In this document: one piece after another, positions 13,201 through 25,965 of the stretch | Layout: each line of letters begins with the position of its first letter | Position numbering within the stretch: the first letter of the stretch is position 1 | From: Eumeta japonica | Taxonomy: Eukaryota; Arthropoda; Insecta; Lepidoptera; Psychidae | Assembly: GCA_005406025.1 (NCBI GenBank) | Contig: BGZK01000149.1 | Span: forward strand, 310,001-374,000 | DNA length: 64,000 nt | Reading direction: 5' to 3' | The notes under the pieces: model-generated | Seen by the model: the letters and a program-made list of their open reading frames with translations, nothing else | Told to the model about the DNA's origin: nothing | Database searches by the model: none | Position numbers and translations under genes: made by a program

Positions 13201-15599
13201 TGGCTAAATTTACCGTCGTATTCTAATTCATTGCGTGACACCACGAATAAAACGTGGTTTTCTAACAATAAAACCTAGCTAGATCGATTTATGGCCCCCA
13301 AAATCCCCTGTATACTAAATTTCATGGATTTCTTTGGAGCAGTTTCCAAAATTCTGATTACACAAGAATTGCTCGTTTAAAGGTATTAAATATATTTACT
13401 GTCGTAACAAACGATGAGATAGCTACTTGTAGACAATTTACATGAAATGGCATTGCATCAGGAAATATTCAAGTAATCTGTAAGATTCAACGTTCGGTTA
13501 TCAATGAAGTGCACTCAAAGGTTATTATGATTGTCCGCTTTGTGATAATCATTTCCATGAAAAATTAACCATCACCAAAACATAAATTTTGGATTTTCCC
13601 GTGATTAAATTTTCTACTGCGTAAAATTATGTACATTTCAAACGAAATATTAAAATCTAGAATTTTTACGGCCACATTTACACCTACGTAATTTCAGACG
13701 GTGGTAACGAAGTATATTCTAGACGCCGTTTACATTGCTATGATTAAATCGTCTCGTGTTGAATACACGCATATATGTTCATACGATCTCGGCTGTGTAA
13801 GGATTTTCTGAATCTGAAAAATCAATTTTGCGTTTAGTATAACGATCTAATAAAAGGAAAGTGGCATCGGCAGGGAACTGTTTCGAAATAGAAGAAGAAA
13901 CCAAACATTCGTTTCTGTTAGCTCCATATTTCCCGTGCAATATTCCTCTCGGTGGAAGCGTATCAGTTTTCACTGTTATGTAGTCAGATAATCGTAAAAA
14001 TGAATTTCAACTGTGACGGTTATGATAATGTTGTGCATGAATTTAAGTGTGAAAATGGGTTAAGTGCGAATCGAATTTACGAGACTGGCGTCTCTTGCGT
14101 TTGTCTATTCCACTTGTAGATAAAAATGAACTCGTGATCAAAAGATGGACTTGATTATCGAAATCCCGATGTACGATCAGTTCAAAAGAAAGAAAAAGAA
14201 ACATTGAAATAAGCCACGAGTAAGTTCTATAATATTATTGAACTTATTCACCGTGTACTTAAATTCAAGGTTTTCCTTGAAGAAAACATTCAACTTAAAT
14301 TTCATGACTTATATTGTAATACAATGAGACTGCCGAGTAACGGTGACGAATCTATTTGAATATTATGACAAGTATAACTTGGAAAAAAATGGTTAAACCG
14401 AGACAGGGGAGAGCCTTGAAGGACCGATTTCGTTATAGCTACAATAGAGAATTATTGTATTGAAGAGCGAAATTTATTGTTTTTTTAATGTATGAAACGG
14501 ATTTAGAAAATTGAAATAACATAATTGTCTTGATCTAAGCAAGCATCCATAGCTCAATATAATTATTGTATTATATAATCGAAACAGCTTAGGTTACATT
14601 CACCACTGTTCAGGTGAAACATTTAAAATAATTTCATTTTCCGTATTGCATAAGCAACCCTAAACGCAATATCAAACAAAACGGTCGCTTGACACCACAG
14701 GCTTTGAGCGGCACGTTTTTGATATATAGAGTACCCGCGTGAAATATAAAATATCAAGATTGTCAGTTCTAAAATGCTATTACCCTACTTCTGAGCAGTG
14801 AGTCAAACGTATGGCGGTTCGCGCTTTTTGTCTTAGAAGAGGTAGTAAATAAACTTATACATTGTAAAATGATATCCGGGTTATTTCGTTTAGAAATTCA
14901 TAAAATGACGATCAATTAAAAAAACTAAGTTATTGACGTGGATTCGTCTTTTGGAATTGTGACACCATATACATAACTTTCTGTGTAGAAACAGTATACA
15001 TAATTTCATAAGCGTTACTTGTTTTGTTTCTAATACGCTAATATAAAGTACCTTGTTTGTTTATTTACCGGTCTCCCGACACGTTTGAGGGTCGGGCATA
15101 ATGTGAAATTATCTTTTGTTACAAAGTAAGAGAACGTTTTCTGTGTCGGAATTTATTGCGAAACGTGAGATTCGGATATGGATATACGTTTTCATGGAAT
15201 CGAAACAGGGGAGTATTAATTCCGCCCCATGTTCTTATGCGACTGTTTCGTCAAGAATTTGGGTCGGTCCGCCGTCGCGCTCTGTGGCCGTCTCGAATTC
15301 CACCGCCCTCGTCCTGCGTTCCCGTATTTAGTAATCCTATTGGCGTCCTATTCTAGCCGATGATCAAATCGGACCGGCTGGCCTACGAATCTAAGTACTG
15401 TCACTACTCGATTCAATTCGGGTCGACTCTAATATGCGATACATATTTGCGGACACACTTCGCTTTCTCGGTTCATGTCCGATCCTGATTGTCATTTTCT
15501 TAATGTACACTGTGCTGAACGAATATTCTATTTATAATTATAACAGTACGTATGGCTGCAGTGTTCATTTGTGCCACAGTTGCCACAGGCGTTATTATT
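13201..15599. other. Noncoding, with a small CpG-rich patch at 15210-15430
   Basis: Mostly AT-rich. The patch (GGTCGGTCCGCCGTCGCGC, CACCGCCCTCGTCCTGCG) carries two overlapping ORFs of 66-71 codons that I cannot match to a protein. Confidence 0.45.
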
Positions 15600-16132
15600 G
15601 AAGTGAAACTTCTAATGCGACTTCCAATAAGGTTGTGTTAAACGTTTAACGCTACCATGGAGGGGTATGAAAGCACTGTTGCGTTAAATGTTCAACGTTC
15701 CTGGGGAGGGGGAATAGAACGAGACAGAATGAAAGTGAATGCGTAGCACTTGAACGCATGCGCGTAGTATACCTGTTATAGGCAGCGCGAGCGTTAACAA
15801 CGAGTAGCGTCCAATATTCCAACGCAAGAGGGAAAGAGAAGGAAAAATACACAAAGGTAGAAAGTAGGAGAGAAAAAGAGAGTGAGTCGGTAGATCCTAA
15901 GCACATGCGCGTGGTTATTCAAACATTTTATATCTTACTTTAGTTATCATAATCCCATTGTAAATGTTATAGATTTGGATATTTCTTCACTCGAAAATGG
16001 TAATTAAAAGATGATCAATTGTGAATTGTAAGCAATGTTAATAAAGTTTGTCTTAAAGAAACAATATGAGTTCACTAAAAATCAATTTCTACCCTTTCCT
16101 ATTTTCATTTCCACATTACGAAGTTTCACTTC
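15600..16132. repeat. Segment bounded by a 13-bp inverted repeat
   Basis: GAAGTGAAACTTC (15600-15612) and its exact reverse complement (16120-16132) flank about 530 bp, followed outside by ACGCGCGGAGGAACTCC. Inside, a ~45-bp unit occurs twice in tandem (GTTAAACGTTTAACGCTACC near 15636 and GTTAAATGTTCAACGTTCC near 15681). A non-autonomous mobile element is possible, but no target duplication could be confirmed. Confidence 0.4.
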
Positions 16133-17254
16133 TTACGCGCGGAGGAACTCCACGCACAATTTTTTTTCTCAAAAGTTTTATTGGTTTTGACGTAGCTATA
16201 CTATGTTGAAAATCAAAAGCATACTCTTACAATTAAAATGGTAGTCGGTAAAAGTAGACCTTTCGAATTTCTGTATTTGATATATTTTGGAACTCTTATT
16301 TAGGAATAGGTTTTACCCTGAATTGCATACGGCCACGACTCTTAGAAATCTATCTATGAGGTTGTGTATTTTAAATTAATATTTTATAACATTACGAATA
16401 TACGTTATAGAGTCCAACTGCAATTAATGTTATACAGCTCGCGTAGTTAAATATTACATACCGAATGTGACTGTCTCTGTTAACGAATTTTGGCAGCATG
16501 TTTTTATTTGAAAGACTTAATATAAAATGCGCCTATGTAAATGCTGTATGAAAAAATTATGAACATACTAAGGAGTGACGGTAAAGTATTTAAGGCACCA
16601 GGTTATAGTCGATTAGATTTTGACTGTAATCGTTTGAATAATTGTACTACTAAACAATAAGAACTTGGAATCCATATTTTTAAACGACTTCAAAAAAAAA
16701 AAAAGAACGAGACTATTTCAGAGGCATGTTAGGCGATTTTCGAATCCCACTCGATCGTAGCCGACCAGATGTGCTAATGCATTATATGTAAAAACTTAAA
16801 ATCTACCTTAGTGAAAGTTAAGATTTCAAATACAATTAAATTCAATATTATTGCTGTTTTGTTTAAATGAAAAGGATTAAATTTTGTAATCCACACCTTA
16901 ATATGCACATTTATTTACTTTTATTTCAAATTTACTGGACGTTCTCAGCCCATTTTTTGCATAATAAAAATAAACCTAATTCTAATATATATTAGGTTTA
17001 TTTTCATTTTTAATTTACAAATAAATTAAAGTTTCCACTTCTGTCGGCAGTCACTAATGACTGCCTATTAGTTCCTTTTTAGCCTAGGTGTGTTATTACT
17101 GGTCTCTAAGGGTTTTCTTAATGTTACTACATTTTTCAGAGTCGTATTCGTTGTGAAATTGTAGTTGTGACTGTAGTCGTATAAAGCCGTATCGCTACTT
17201 TATCTTGATTTAATTTTTTGATTTATTTTTAAACAGTTGGCTTGTTTTGTTTCA
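16133..17254. other. Noncoding, no gene seen apart from the hairpin at 16967
   Basis: A CGACTTCAAAAAAAA word near 16683 is probably a repeat end like that at 20.6 kb. Confidence 0.45.
16967..17004. repeat. 14-bp perfect inverted repeat
   Basis: AAAATAAACCTAAT (16967-16980) and ATTAGGTTTATTTT (16991-17004) around a ten-base AT-rich loop. Confidence 0.85.
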
Positions 17255-17420
17255 TAATTTTTAGGATTTCGTGGAGAAACTGTCAAAAATGGGACCCTTA
17301 TAATTTGTCATGGCCGTCCGTCCGTCTGCATGTCACAGGCATTTTACTCAAAAACTACAAGATGTATTTTAATGAAATTTTATTCTAAAAGTACAAGGTA
17401 TATAATGGTAAAATTTGTAG
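17255..17420 (-). repeat. Dispersed repeat tail with GGACGGACGG
   Basis: On the minus strand: ACTTTTAGAATAAAATTTC, TTTTTGAGTAAAATGCC, GTGACATGCAGACGGACGG, TTATAAGGGTCCCATTTTTG and ATCCTAAAAATT. This follows the lepidopteran pattern 'GGACGGACAGACAG...AAGGGTTCCG...GGAACCCTAAAAA'. Confidence 0.5.
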
Positions 17421-20195
17421 TGTAGGTGTCTTGTATCACGTACTTAATTTGGTTACTTAGTAGCCACTTTAGTTGGTAGTTAAATGACAACATAAATATT
17501 TCTAGGGTCCTTCAAGCTAAGTAAAAATAAAATTTTTCAACGATCATCAACGTGTGGTTGATATTACGGCAGTGCTTTTAAAACATTTTGCTACATTTTT
17601 TGATTTGTTTAATATTTCGGAAATAATCGACCCGAAACTAGCATAAATTGTGTCGTTCCTCCTCTTTATTTTTTAAACCGTATGTAAAAAAAATATATAT
17701 GAAAAAAATTAATTTATCCCCCCTTTTTTTACATTTTGAAATTGTGGTACGTGTTTTAATTGTATTTTAACGCAATTAAAATTTAATACATAATAATGTA
17801 TTTAGGTAAATACATTTAAATTGTAATGCATTACAGTAGAGTCATGTAATAGTAGTAAAATATACTTAATATAAACTTTTTATAAAAGATCTAGGGCTGG
17901 TCGTTTTTAAATAATGTTCGAGAACGAATAACAGTATATTTTTTGCGATCTCAAGTCATTTCATGACTTTGTTGGTTGTCTGAAACAGGAAGTAAATATG
18001 TATTTATGAACCATGTAAAATATGGAAGTATAACGTAACGTAACATCAACCTTAACGTCCTATGTGGGCTTATTTTTAGACGTCATTGAGCGTGAGACCG
18101 TCAAATCAATTAATATTATAGGTACATAACATCAAAATAAACAAACCCTATTCGAAGTCCGTATGTTGTGATGAATAACTACGGAATCTTATATTACGCG
18201 TGGCTCGACATGCTCTTAACCGGTTCCTAATTATTCATGTTTATCTTTAACCTTCAGCCAAATAAGCCATGATAATTTAAAATACGTTTAAATTTTACGC
18301 AAAATGTTTATCATTAGAATATAATACCATATATTCAGTTAGTAATGTCATTATTACATGTTTGAAATGTGGTCAACGATACCTTTAATTCTATACCACA
18401 CAAGATTTTACTTATGTCAACTAACTCCCTTTTGATGGTTTGTATCCCACACATCCATTTTAGTACTCATATTATACAGTTGAGGTGTGGGAGTTACGGA
18501 GCATAAAAATGTTGACTCGTTCTCAACTAACGTTTTCTGAAGTGCTAGATTCTATTAATGCTCTTCTAATCTCAAGAAATTTCTGAGCTGATTACCTTCT
18601 TGAGTAGTAATTCTATTTAGGCGTAAAATTTTAAATCAATTTTTAATATAACACTTTTGTAGTAAAAGGTTGTAGTAAAATTTGATTTAAAATTCTGTGA
18701 TTAGTCGATTGAAGCCTCAAATGGTATTAATATTCATTTAATTAAGTATTGTAAAATATACTAAAATCATTAATATAATAGAATAAAATGCTTTTCAAAT
18801 GTTTTTCACGTGAAAAAAAAATGCTAATAAGAAATAAAATGTAAGTATAGATGATATATTCTATAGATGATTGATATACAACCAGTGTTGTTACTATTTT
18901 GAGAATATATCAAAATTACGACTACCAGTGTCGTAATTTTTAATAAATTCAAAAATAAACATCACCAACAACAACACAGTATAACTGACCGTTGTAACTA
19001 ATTATGTTTGTTGGAGATCGCCTTTTTTGTTCTGACCTTCGATAGAAACTATGAAAGGCTCTCCAACCGACGATGCACTGGTAGGATGCTACGTTCTCAG
19101 GAAGACACTCGGCCGTTCTGCCGACTTGAAGGTGAAAATAAAACACACTGTTTTTAACACTTCTGCTGCCGATCTGGCTGATTTAGAGTGAACTAGAGGC
19201 GCAGCCACGACTAATATAATTCTTCTGATGCATCTGAAGCATGCATGCCAACAGCGCCACGTGGCCGCGCTTAACACTATTTTGCCGCGAGCGCGACGAG
19301 CGCGTGGCTAATGCGCAATAGGAAAGGGGCGGGGCGGGACGACAGCATTTTTAATTTTACAATTTATACAATCTATGTACATTAAATTTATCGCCGACAA
19401 TTACATTTTTATAAATATTTACTTATAAACTAAGATATTGCCGATACCGATAAAATAAATGTTGATCGCCGACAATGTTAGTTATTGCATGTTAAGTAAC
19501 TTGAATACTAGTCATGTCAATTGTATTTTATATTAAATTGATAGCATTAAAAAAAAATCAAAACCTTAATAAACTTGATTATTAAGAAAACAATAAACCC
19601 GACTGCAAAGTAAAAATATAGCTAAAAAGCAAAAAACAAGCTCCACGTTCTTTTTTTGACATTCTTTTAGCTTTTGCTACTTACTGTTTTACTTTCTCTT
19701 CTTTAACTCTTTGGAGGTAGGCACCCCCTTTTCACTCTTAGCGACTTATAGAGCCTAATTCTAATATCTATTTCATTCATCACATCATTTATTACTAACA
19801 ATTTTACTGTCGCGTACCTCATAAATACAAATGATAAATTTGTAAAGTATCACATAACTATGTGAATAAATATTACTATAATGTTAGAAGAAGTATTGCA
19901 GGCGGCGTGTCAAGCGAGTGGTGGTTTATAAAATAGCTAAATGTTCTCCCACGGCTTGTTCTCTGAGTCTGAGATATGCAAGTTTATGTTTATTTCTGGT
20001 GTTAAGCAATAGCAGTCTGATTTTTTATTTAAGAAATATGTTCGATATAAACTTTTTAGTTAATAAATGGGTACTTAGGTTCTTAGGTAGGTAGGTACTA
20101 AATAAAAATTTCCGATTCTGATGAATCAGTTTCGAATATTACGAGCTGGAATTACTCGTAGAATTAGTAGTACGGCGCGCTGCTAGCATTCACAA
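17421..20195. other. Noncoding, no gene seen
   Basis: AT-rich. A short CpG-rich patch occurs at 19255-19350 (GCCGCGAGCGCGACGAGCG, AGGGGCGGGGCGGG). Short ORFs near it on the minus strand have no domain. Confidence 0.45.
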
Positions 20196-20530
20196 TTTTT
20201 GGCACCAAAAATATGCCATTTATATTTTTCACAAATTTTAATATACCTTGGTTTTACTAACACAATCACGACGAATCAAATGACATCTCGAATGTTAAAA
20301 TCCGTCAAGCCGTTCAGGCTGTAGAGCGTACCAAAGAAAATTTTTCAAGGTATTTCATTTTGGCGCCAAAAATTTGCCATTTTGATTTACTAGAAATTTT
20401 AATATATCCGGTGTCACTCACCCAATCACGACGAATCAAATAACACCTTGCATGTCAAAATCTGTCAAACCGTTCAGGCTGTAGGGCGTGCCAAAGAAAT
20501 GGACATACATACATAGTCTTAAAAAACATT
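20196..20530 (+). repeat. Two-unit tandem repeat (~161 bp period)
   Basis: Unit 1 starts GGCACCAAAAATATGCC (20201) and unit 2 GGCGCCAAAAATTTGCC (20362). Both continue CAATCACGACGAATCAAAT and TCAAGCCGTTCAGGCTGTAG or its variant, then GCGTACCAAAGAAA or GCGTGCCAAAGAAA. Unit 2 ends GGACATACATACATAG, as LINE or SINE tails in Lepidoptera often do. The units differ at many sites, so the duplication is old or both came from a tandem-structured parent. Confidence 0.75.
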
Positions 20531-20584
20531 ACCCTCCTTTCTTCTGCAGTCAGGTAAAAACATGACAGTATAACAGTCTGTGTT

Positions 20585-20890
20585 TTGATTCTTTTTAATC
20601 GACTTTAAAAAAAAAGAGGGGGCTCTGTTCATCTGTATGTTTTTTTAATGTATGTTCAGCGGAAATTTCGTCAATTGTGGACCAATTTCGAAATTTTCAT
20701 TTGTTTGAGAGTATACTGCCAAGGTGGTTCCATAGTCTCAAAATTAGGATGATAGGATTTCAAGAAAATAGAAGGGAACCCGCATATATTATAGGCACAT
20801 ATAGTGTATTTGAGTTCGTTTTTTTAGTTGTTCAAGTTTTTGCCAATCGTAGTTATCATCTCATGCTGTTGAGCTGATGATGGAAGCCAC
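20585..20890 (+). repeat. Dispersed lepidopteran repeat (CGACTTTAAAAAAA end)
   Basis: Begins TTTTTAATCGACTTTAAAAA and contains TTGTGGACCAATTTCG, AGGTGGTTCCATAGTCTC and AGGATGATAGGATTTCAAG, ending near GAGCTGATGATGGAAG. From memory this combination is a common degraded repeat of Lepidoptera, likely the 3' region of a LINE. It starts about 60 bp after the tandem repeat above. Confidence 0.5.
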
Positions 20891-21464
20891 AGCATTCCTT
20901 AACGATTAAAAGTTAAGCGATAATACTGTGATTTGTCGCCAGAAACTATTCTTCAATGGCTTTTAGTAAAACCTACTATAGATAATTAAAATCACTTACT
21001 TATTAATCTACTTACATATTTAAATCAATTTGTATAATTCTAACATGATAATCGTAGCAGGAACACATCAGAATTCTTAGCAATTACAGTAGAAACAAAG
21101 AGAATGAATTTAAACTGGAAGTCGAATGAAAATGTAACATGTATGAATTATAGAACTTTATATTATAAAGAATAAGTTTAATTTATGTAGTTTGTATAAG
21201 GATAATTTAGTAGTTGCACTCCAACTAGTAATGTAAAAACTCGGAAAGAATAACCAGCGGACAATTACCGTTCGAAACTGATTCTCCACTTGCTACGTAT
21301 AAAACTAAAGGAGATGCCTAGCCGATTATATTACTGATGACCTAATCCACGTGTAAAGTAGTTAAATGAATTATAAAGTTATAATTACTCGATAACTAAA
21401 ACTGTGATATAAAATAATTTTTTTAGAAAAACAAAATAAAACCCGTCTCGAAAATGTTATTAAA

Positions 21465-21680
21465 TAGTTTTTTTAAACAGACTTCAAAAACAACTAATTA
21501 TTAGTCTTCTGAGTCGGTTCCAGTTAAAGATAAATCAGATACAGTTGTGTTTCTTCTAAGAAAAAGAAAATCTCTCTTTGACTTAGTATTTAAGGTTTCA
21601 TATTCATGCTCATAAATTATATGTTTTTCTGCTTTGCTTTAGTGGGAACCGACTCCTAAAACAACTCGTTACTTGTTTTT
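21465..21680. repeat. Repeat bounded by inverted GAGTCGGTTCC
   Basis: GAGTCGGTTCC near 21510 and GGAACCGACTC near 21647 are exact reverse complements about 130 bp apart. Each neighbours AAAACAACTmrTTA-like DNA. The inner segment ending TTTTTCTGCTTTGCTTTAG with GGGAACCGACTCC is familiar from lepidopteran genomes. A short non-autonomous element or LINE fragment is likely. Confidence 0.45.
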
Positions 21681-22040
21681 GCGAAGGGTGTGTAAAAATT
21701 ATTGAAATATATTTTTGAAGGTGGTTCTTATTATTGTTTTTTTTTTGTAATATGTACTGTTTTTGTACATGTCATACCTTCAAACGAATTCAAACACATT
21801 TTGCCGGTCTGTCTTGAGCAATATGAAATATACATAAAAAAAGTGTGTCAGCTCCGACGCACGAATGGAGTTCACTGCTTTAAGATGATATCGTACATAT
21901 AGATTAGTATAATGGTAAATGAAAGCATCTATTATATTATTTAAAGCATAATACACATTCATTTATTTATGTTAATAGTAAAACAATTAATTCGTCATTT
22001 AAGAAAATATTGAAAATAATTATGTTATACAATAAAATTT

Positions 22041-22469
22041 TTAGTAAGATTTATTTTCTCTATCATTGACGTTATCTTGCGTAATGTTTATCACAGGAAC
22101 AATAGCGGTATCATTAAACATTGAAACAATTAGTTTATGGTAACTAAAATATGATACATGAATGTCGGAAGATACATGTGTGATAAATCGTGAAAACATC
22201 GCATCAATAGTTGTACCATATCTAGTTGTCCGTAGTGTTCTGTCAGAAATTAAATCTAAGTTCAGTTCATCGTTCAGAAATTGTACTAAACGGAAACCAT
22301 CTTCTTTATTAAAATCAATATTAAAATCTCCACCAAGTATAAGTGGAAGTTCATGGTAACGTTTCTTCAATAGTTTTGAACCCCCTTCTGTATACACTAA
22401 CAATGATTCGTGGAGCAAATCTATTATATTTGTCACATTCTGATTGATTGAAATGTAAACAGTAACCAT
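22041..22469 (-). pseudogene. Endonuclease/exonuclease/phosphatase-domain fragment of a mobile element
   Basis: An uninterrupted 142-codon frame starts at an ATG at 22467-22469 and ends in TAA. It contains PLILGGDFNIDF (residues about 42-53; the G-D-F-N motif of EEP nucleases), TTIDAMFSRFI (about 88-98) and SYFSYHKLIVSMF at about 105-117, in the position of the SDHxPV motif but with Tyr for Asp. These are the middle and C-terminal blocks of an EEP domain; the N-terminal third carrying the catalytic Asn and Glu is missing, so it is a truncated copy. I associate this protein style with insect mobile elements, either a LINE or the endonuclease appended to Helentron-type proteins, but cannot tell which. 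No RT or helicase sequence is adjacent. The frame is intact, unlike the other element remnants here. Confidence 0.6.
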
Positions 22470-23716
22470 GACGATTTATTTATTTCAGTAACCATGACGA
22501 TAGCGTAACGTCATTTATCTAACACTTGATTTTACTCCCATAAAATTCCATACCCCGGGCCTAAATATGAAATCGATTCTTAAGGAGTAAACTCCAACAA
22601 TACACCAATATAAATGGTTAAATACAAAGTAATTTAAGTAGGTAAAATTTGCTTCGAATATGACCAACATTGACTACAGCAAACTCATCAAGTAAGCTAG
22701 ACCGACGCTACACAAAATCCATAGTTTGTTATAATTTACGTTATCCAGCGTACAAATATTTGACGTACATGTTTGCCAACTTATCTGTTATTAAAAAGGG
22801 TGCTACTGTGTAGCGAATTCGCGAATCCCTCGCGGCCGGGAAGGGGTCGTATGAAATTTAACATGGCAATTTATTTTTATAGTCTCGTAAAAGAGAGGAT
22901 CCGCTTGTGTCGATGTTTCTTTTAGATGTATCACAACTAAATGCTGACATCTGCAGTTGCCAATAATATCTCGTATTTTTTTTTAATTTTATAAATTCAA
23001 TTATTCCAAAGAAAAGAGATCGAATGGTGATACAGGAAAACGAATTATCTGTCACTGATCATGACCAGATGGCTAGACAGCTAGACTAATATCGTGCTAG
23101 AATAAATATGAAACTTTACATTCAAACAACATTGTGTATTATTTATACGTTACATATTTCTAACTATACATCTGCTATAATCATGTGATTTCAAATAATA
23201 TAACCGGTAAAACATTAATTAAGTTATTAATAATTGAAAATTTTACTAGATAATAATTATAATATAACATTTGGTAAGGATAAATGTACTTAATAATGCA
23301 CCCAGTTCCACACTACTGATTATATGAAAGTGCATCTAATATGAGAGTAATATAAATAATATTAGAATACCTGTAAGAAGAAATTTCTATCGGGGAAGCG
23401 AAAGTTGTCGTGTCCACATTCGCTTTTTCGCTTGTCAGCACACACTTGCTCTAGGTGTCACGGAAGACTAGCGCTCCAGTGGTGACCACTAACAAGAATG
23501 TTCCCCGGTGGCAATCTTTTTTGATGGCTACGTAACGTATTTACCAAACCTTCAATCAATAAATGTAGTTTAAAAACTAAAAAACTTGTTTTTAAAGCAC
23601 ATCAAATTAAAAAGTGAAAAATAATTCTTAATATAAGCTGAAAAAAATAATGAACAATGACGAAAAATACTAGTATTATTGTGAAAAAAGCGTGGGTTGC
23701 TCTATAAACGAAAAAT
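22470..23716. other. Noncoding, no gene seen
   Basis: Starts with a duplicated 16-mer at the edge of the endonuclease fragment. The rest is AT-rich with a moderately GC-rich stretch at 23400-23520. Confidence 0.45.
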
Positions 23717-24450
23717 GTGGCACAAAGCGCCCTACGCTTTTTCCTGGCGATCCTGGTCAGGATAATGAGATACATTTATCAAATTATTGTATTGTCACTG
23801 ATTCTTGATAAATGTGCAAAGTTTGAATTAAATCTGTCCGTTCAAAGTGGGACAAAATCGAGTCCAAAGGAGTCGGTTACAAATAAACAAGCCCACAAAC
23901 TTACAAACCCACAAGTTCACATACATACAAGTAAAGCTAATAAAAGCGTGATAAAAAGAATCTGCCTCCGTTGTGCTGTGCCGAGTGCCCGAAAGTGTAA
24001 GTCCGAAACTGCAGGCATGCGCAGATCGCGCGCTAGCTCGCTAGATAGAGATAAAGCTAGCAGAGGATCTATAAAAGAATTTATTAATGCTAGCGGTCCT
24101 AATAAGGATAATGGGAAACTGTTATCAAATTATTGCATTGTCATTGCACCTCGATACGTAAGAACAGTTTCAAATTAACCAGGCTTCCGGAAATTGAAAA
24201 AAATTAAGCTCAAAGATTCCGTTCTATACATAGATACACACAACCCAAGCTTATAATAATCCTCGCGGTCTTAATAAGGATAATGGGAAACTGTTATCAA
24301 ATTATTGCATTGTCATTGGTCCTCAATACGTATGAAAAGTTTCAAATTAATCAGAATTCTGGAAATTGGTGAAAATTAAGCTTAAAGATTCCGTTACATA
24401 CATACATAGATACAACCCAAGCTTATAAAAGCGTGTTAAAAATAAATTTC
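23717..24450 (+). repeat. Cluster of three copies of the CATACATACATAG repeat
   Basis: Three related copies lie head to tail: a diverged one at 23740-23970 ending AAAGCTAATAAAAGCGTG, and two close ones at about 24088-24258 and 24260-24450. The latter two share AATAAGGATAATGGGAAACT and ATTATTGCATTGTCATT and are offset by about 172 bp, so they are a tandem duplication. The 153-codon ORF beginning at 23717 runs through the repeat and is not a gene. Confidence 0.75.
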
Positions 24451-25965
24451 GTTTTTTCTTTCAAAAAGTCTTGTAGATAAATGCTTATAGTACAAGATCC
24501 GACTGCGTGATTTTTTCCACCTTTTTTTTCGAGTGTAATTTTTTAAAGATAATGGTTAATATGTAGAGGAATACGTTTTTAACGAGTTATTAATCACAAT
24601 ATGACCTCAAATACCTATAATTAAAACTTATTGTATATGTGAAATATGATATGTGTGATTCCATTGCCTACAAAATAAAGGTATTTTGATGTGATTTTTG
24701 ATTTGAATTTTGCCTTTAACATTTGAATGAAAATGAAAATATTTATGGTATAAAAAATATATTGTTTGTGTTTATTTGGATTTATGGCTTTCATGCAACC
24801 TGTGCTTGTAACCGATCACGAAACAGAAATTGGAATAAATAGCGCGGCAATGATTGGAAGTAGAGACGGGAATAGGATTGAAATGGGATTCTAAAGCGAC
24901 ATTAGAAAACGAGGCTTAGGGATTCGGTATGAATTATTAAGGGATTTATTTTATACTAAAAGTGCCGTCGTACAAGTGACAACGTCGTATATAAGAAATT
25001 GAGTTTTAAAAGCAACTAATTTTCCGTCAGCTGATTTCGATGAAAACCTAGTTACCCCGTGAAAATGCCATCAAAATTCGTTTAATGGTTTGGAGGTTAA
25101 TACGTTCAATGAGATAAACCGACAAAGATTTTAAAAATAGTCTTACTACATTCGACGGCATTCTGCATCACCCGCCATCAGATATTGGCGATGGTTACTC
25201 AGTTTCATTATATCTGTAGATATCCACGAGGGTACAGCTGAAGTCATGCGGCGAGTTACTTTATAATCAAAAATAAAAAGGTATAGCAACAGGTTAAAAT
25301 AGTATAAGGTTTGCTAGAATTACAATAGTGAGAAGAATTCAAGCAGCAGCATCATAAACGTGATGAAGCCTTGTATTGTAATTCTCATTTCTCCTGAGTA
25401 GAGTCGCTATGAGAACACTTCTTCAGAAGAAACCTACATTAACAATGTATAATTATAGGATCATGGTGAAGTTATAAGATCAGCTGGAATATGTATCTGA
25501 ACTCAATATGTTTTTGCGTGCTGATACAATTGCATGTGTATTACAATTCTAGAGTAAACATGGAAGCGCTATACGAAAAGGAAAACTTGCGGCTTGTCGC
25601 CGTTTATAATTAGATTTTTATTCGCGTGTGCAATACACTTGTTTTCGTCATGGAAGGAAAGGGAAACGACGGATCAACAAATACGCAGAAGTGTCGAGTC
25701 ACCGCGTTAGACAAACATGATATCTCAGCTCGCGTCGCTTACAGCTCCACGCCCGATGCTCTGTGGCTTGCGGTGAGACAGAGTTAATAAGAACACGCGA
25801 TACTAAACGTGAGCGACAGTTAGGGTTTGCCTATATGTGCCTATACGTATAGCAAGGGATATGGTAATGTATCATGGAATTAGTTTACTTCTATTAATAC
25901 ATGGAACCTACAGATGGAACTCCAGATATAAACAATATTGAAAAATTCGGAACTATTTAAAGTAG
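24451..25965. other. Noncoding, no gene seen
   Basis: A short GATCGA-type purine tract lies at about 24820-24910. An 11-12 bp inverted pair (GAATTACAATA / TATTGTAATTC) lies about 50 bp apart at 25318-25385 with asymmetric spacing. A CpG-richer stretch is at 25670-25810. Confidence 0.45.

Noticed and set aside
23717..24178. 153-codon plus-strand ORF with a hydrophobic start
   Set aside because: It is read through two copies of a dispersed repeat and ends in repeat sequence. It also starts with GTG.
25318..25385. Possible miRNA precursor formed by GAATTACAATA / TATTGTAATTC
   Set aside because: The spacers on the two sides differ greatly in length, so the arms do not form a miRNA-like duplex.
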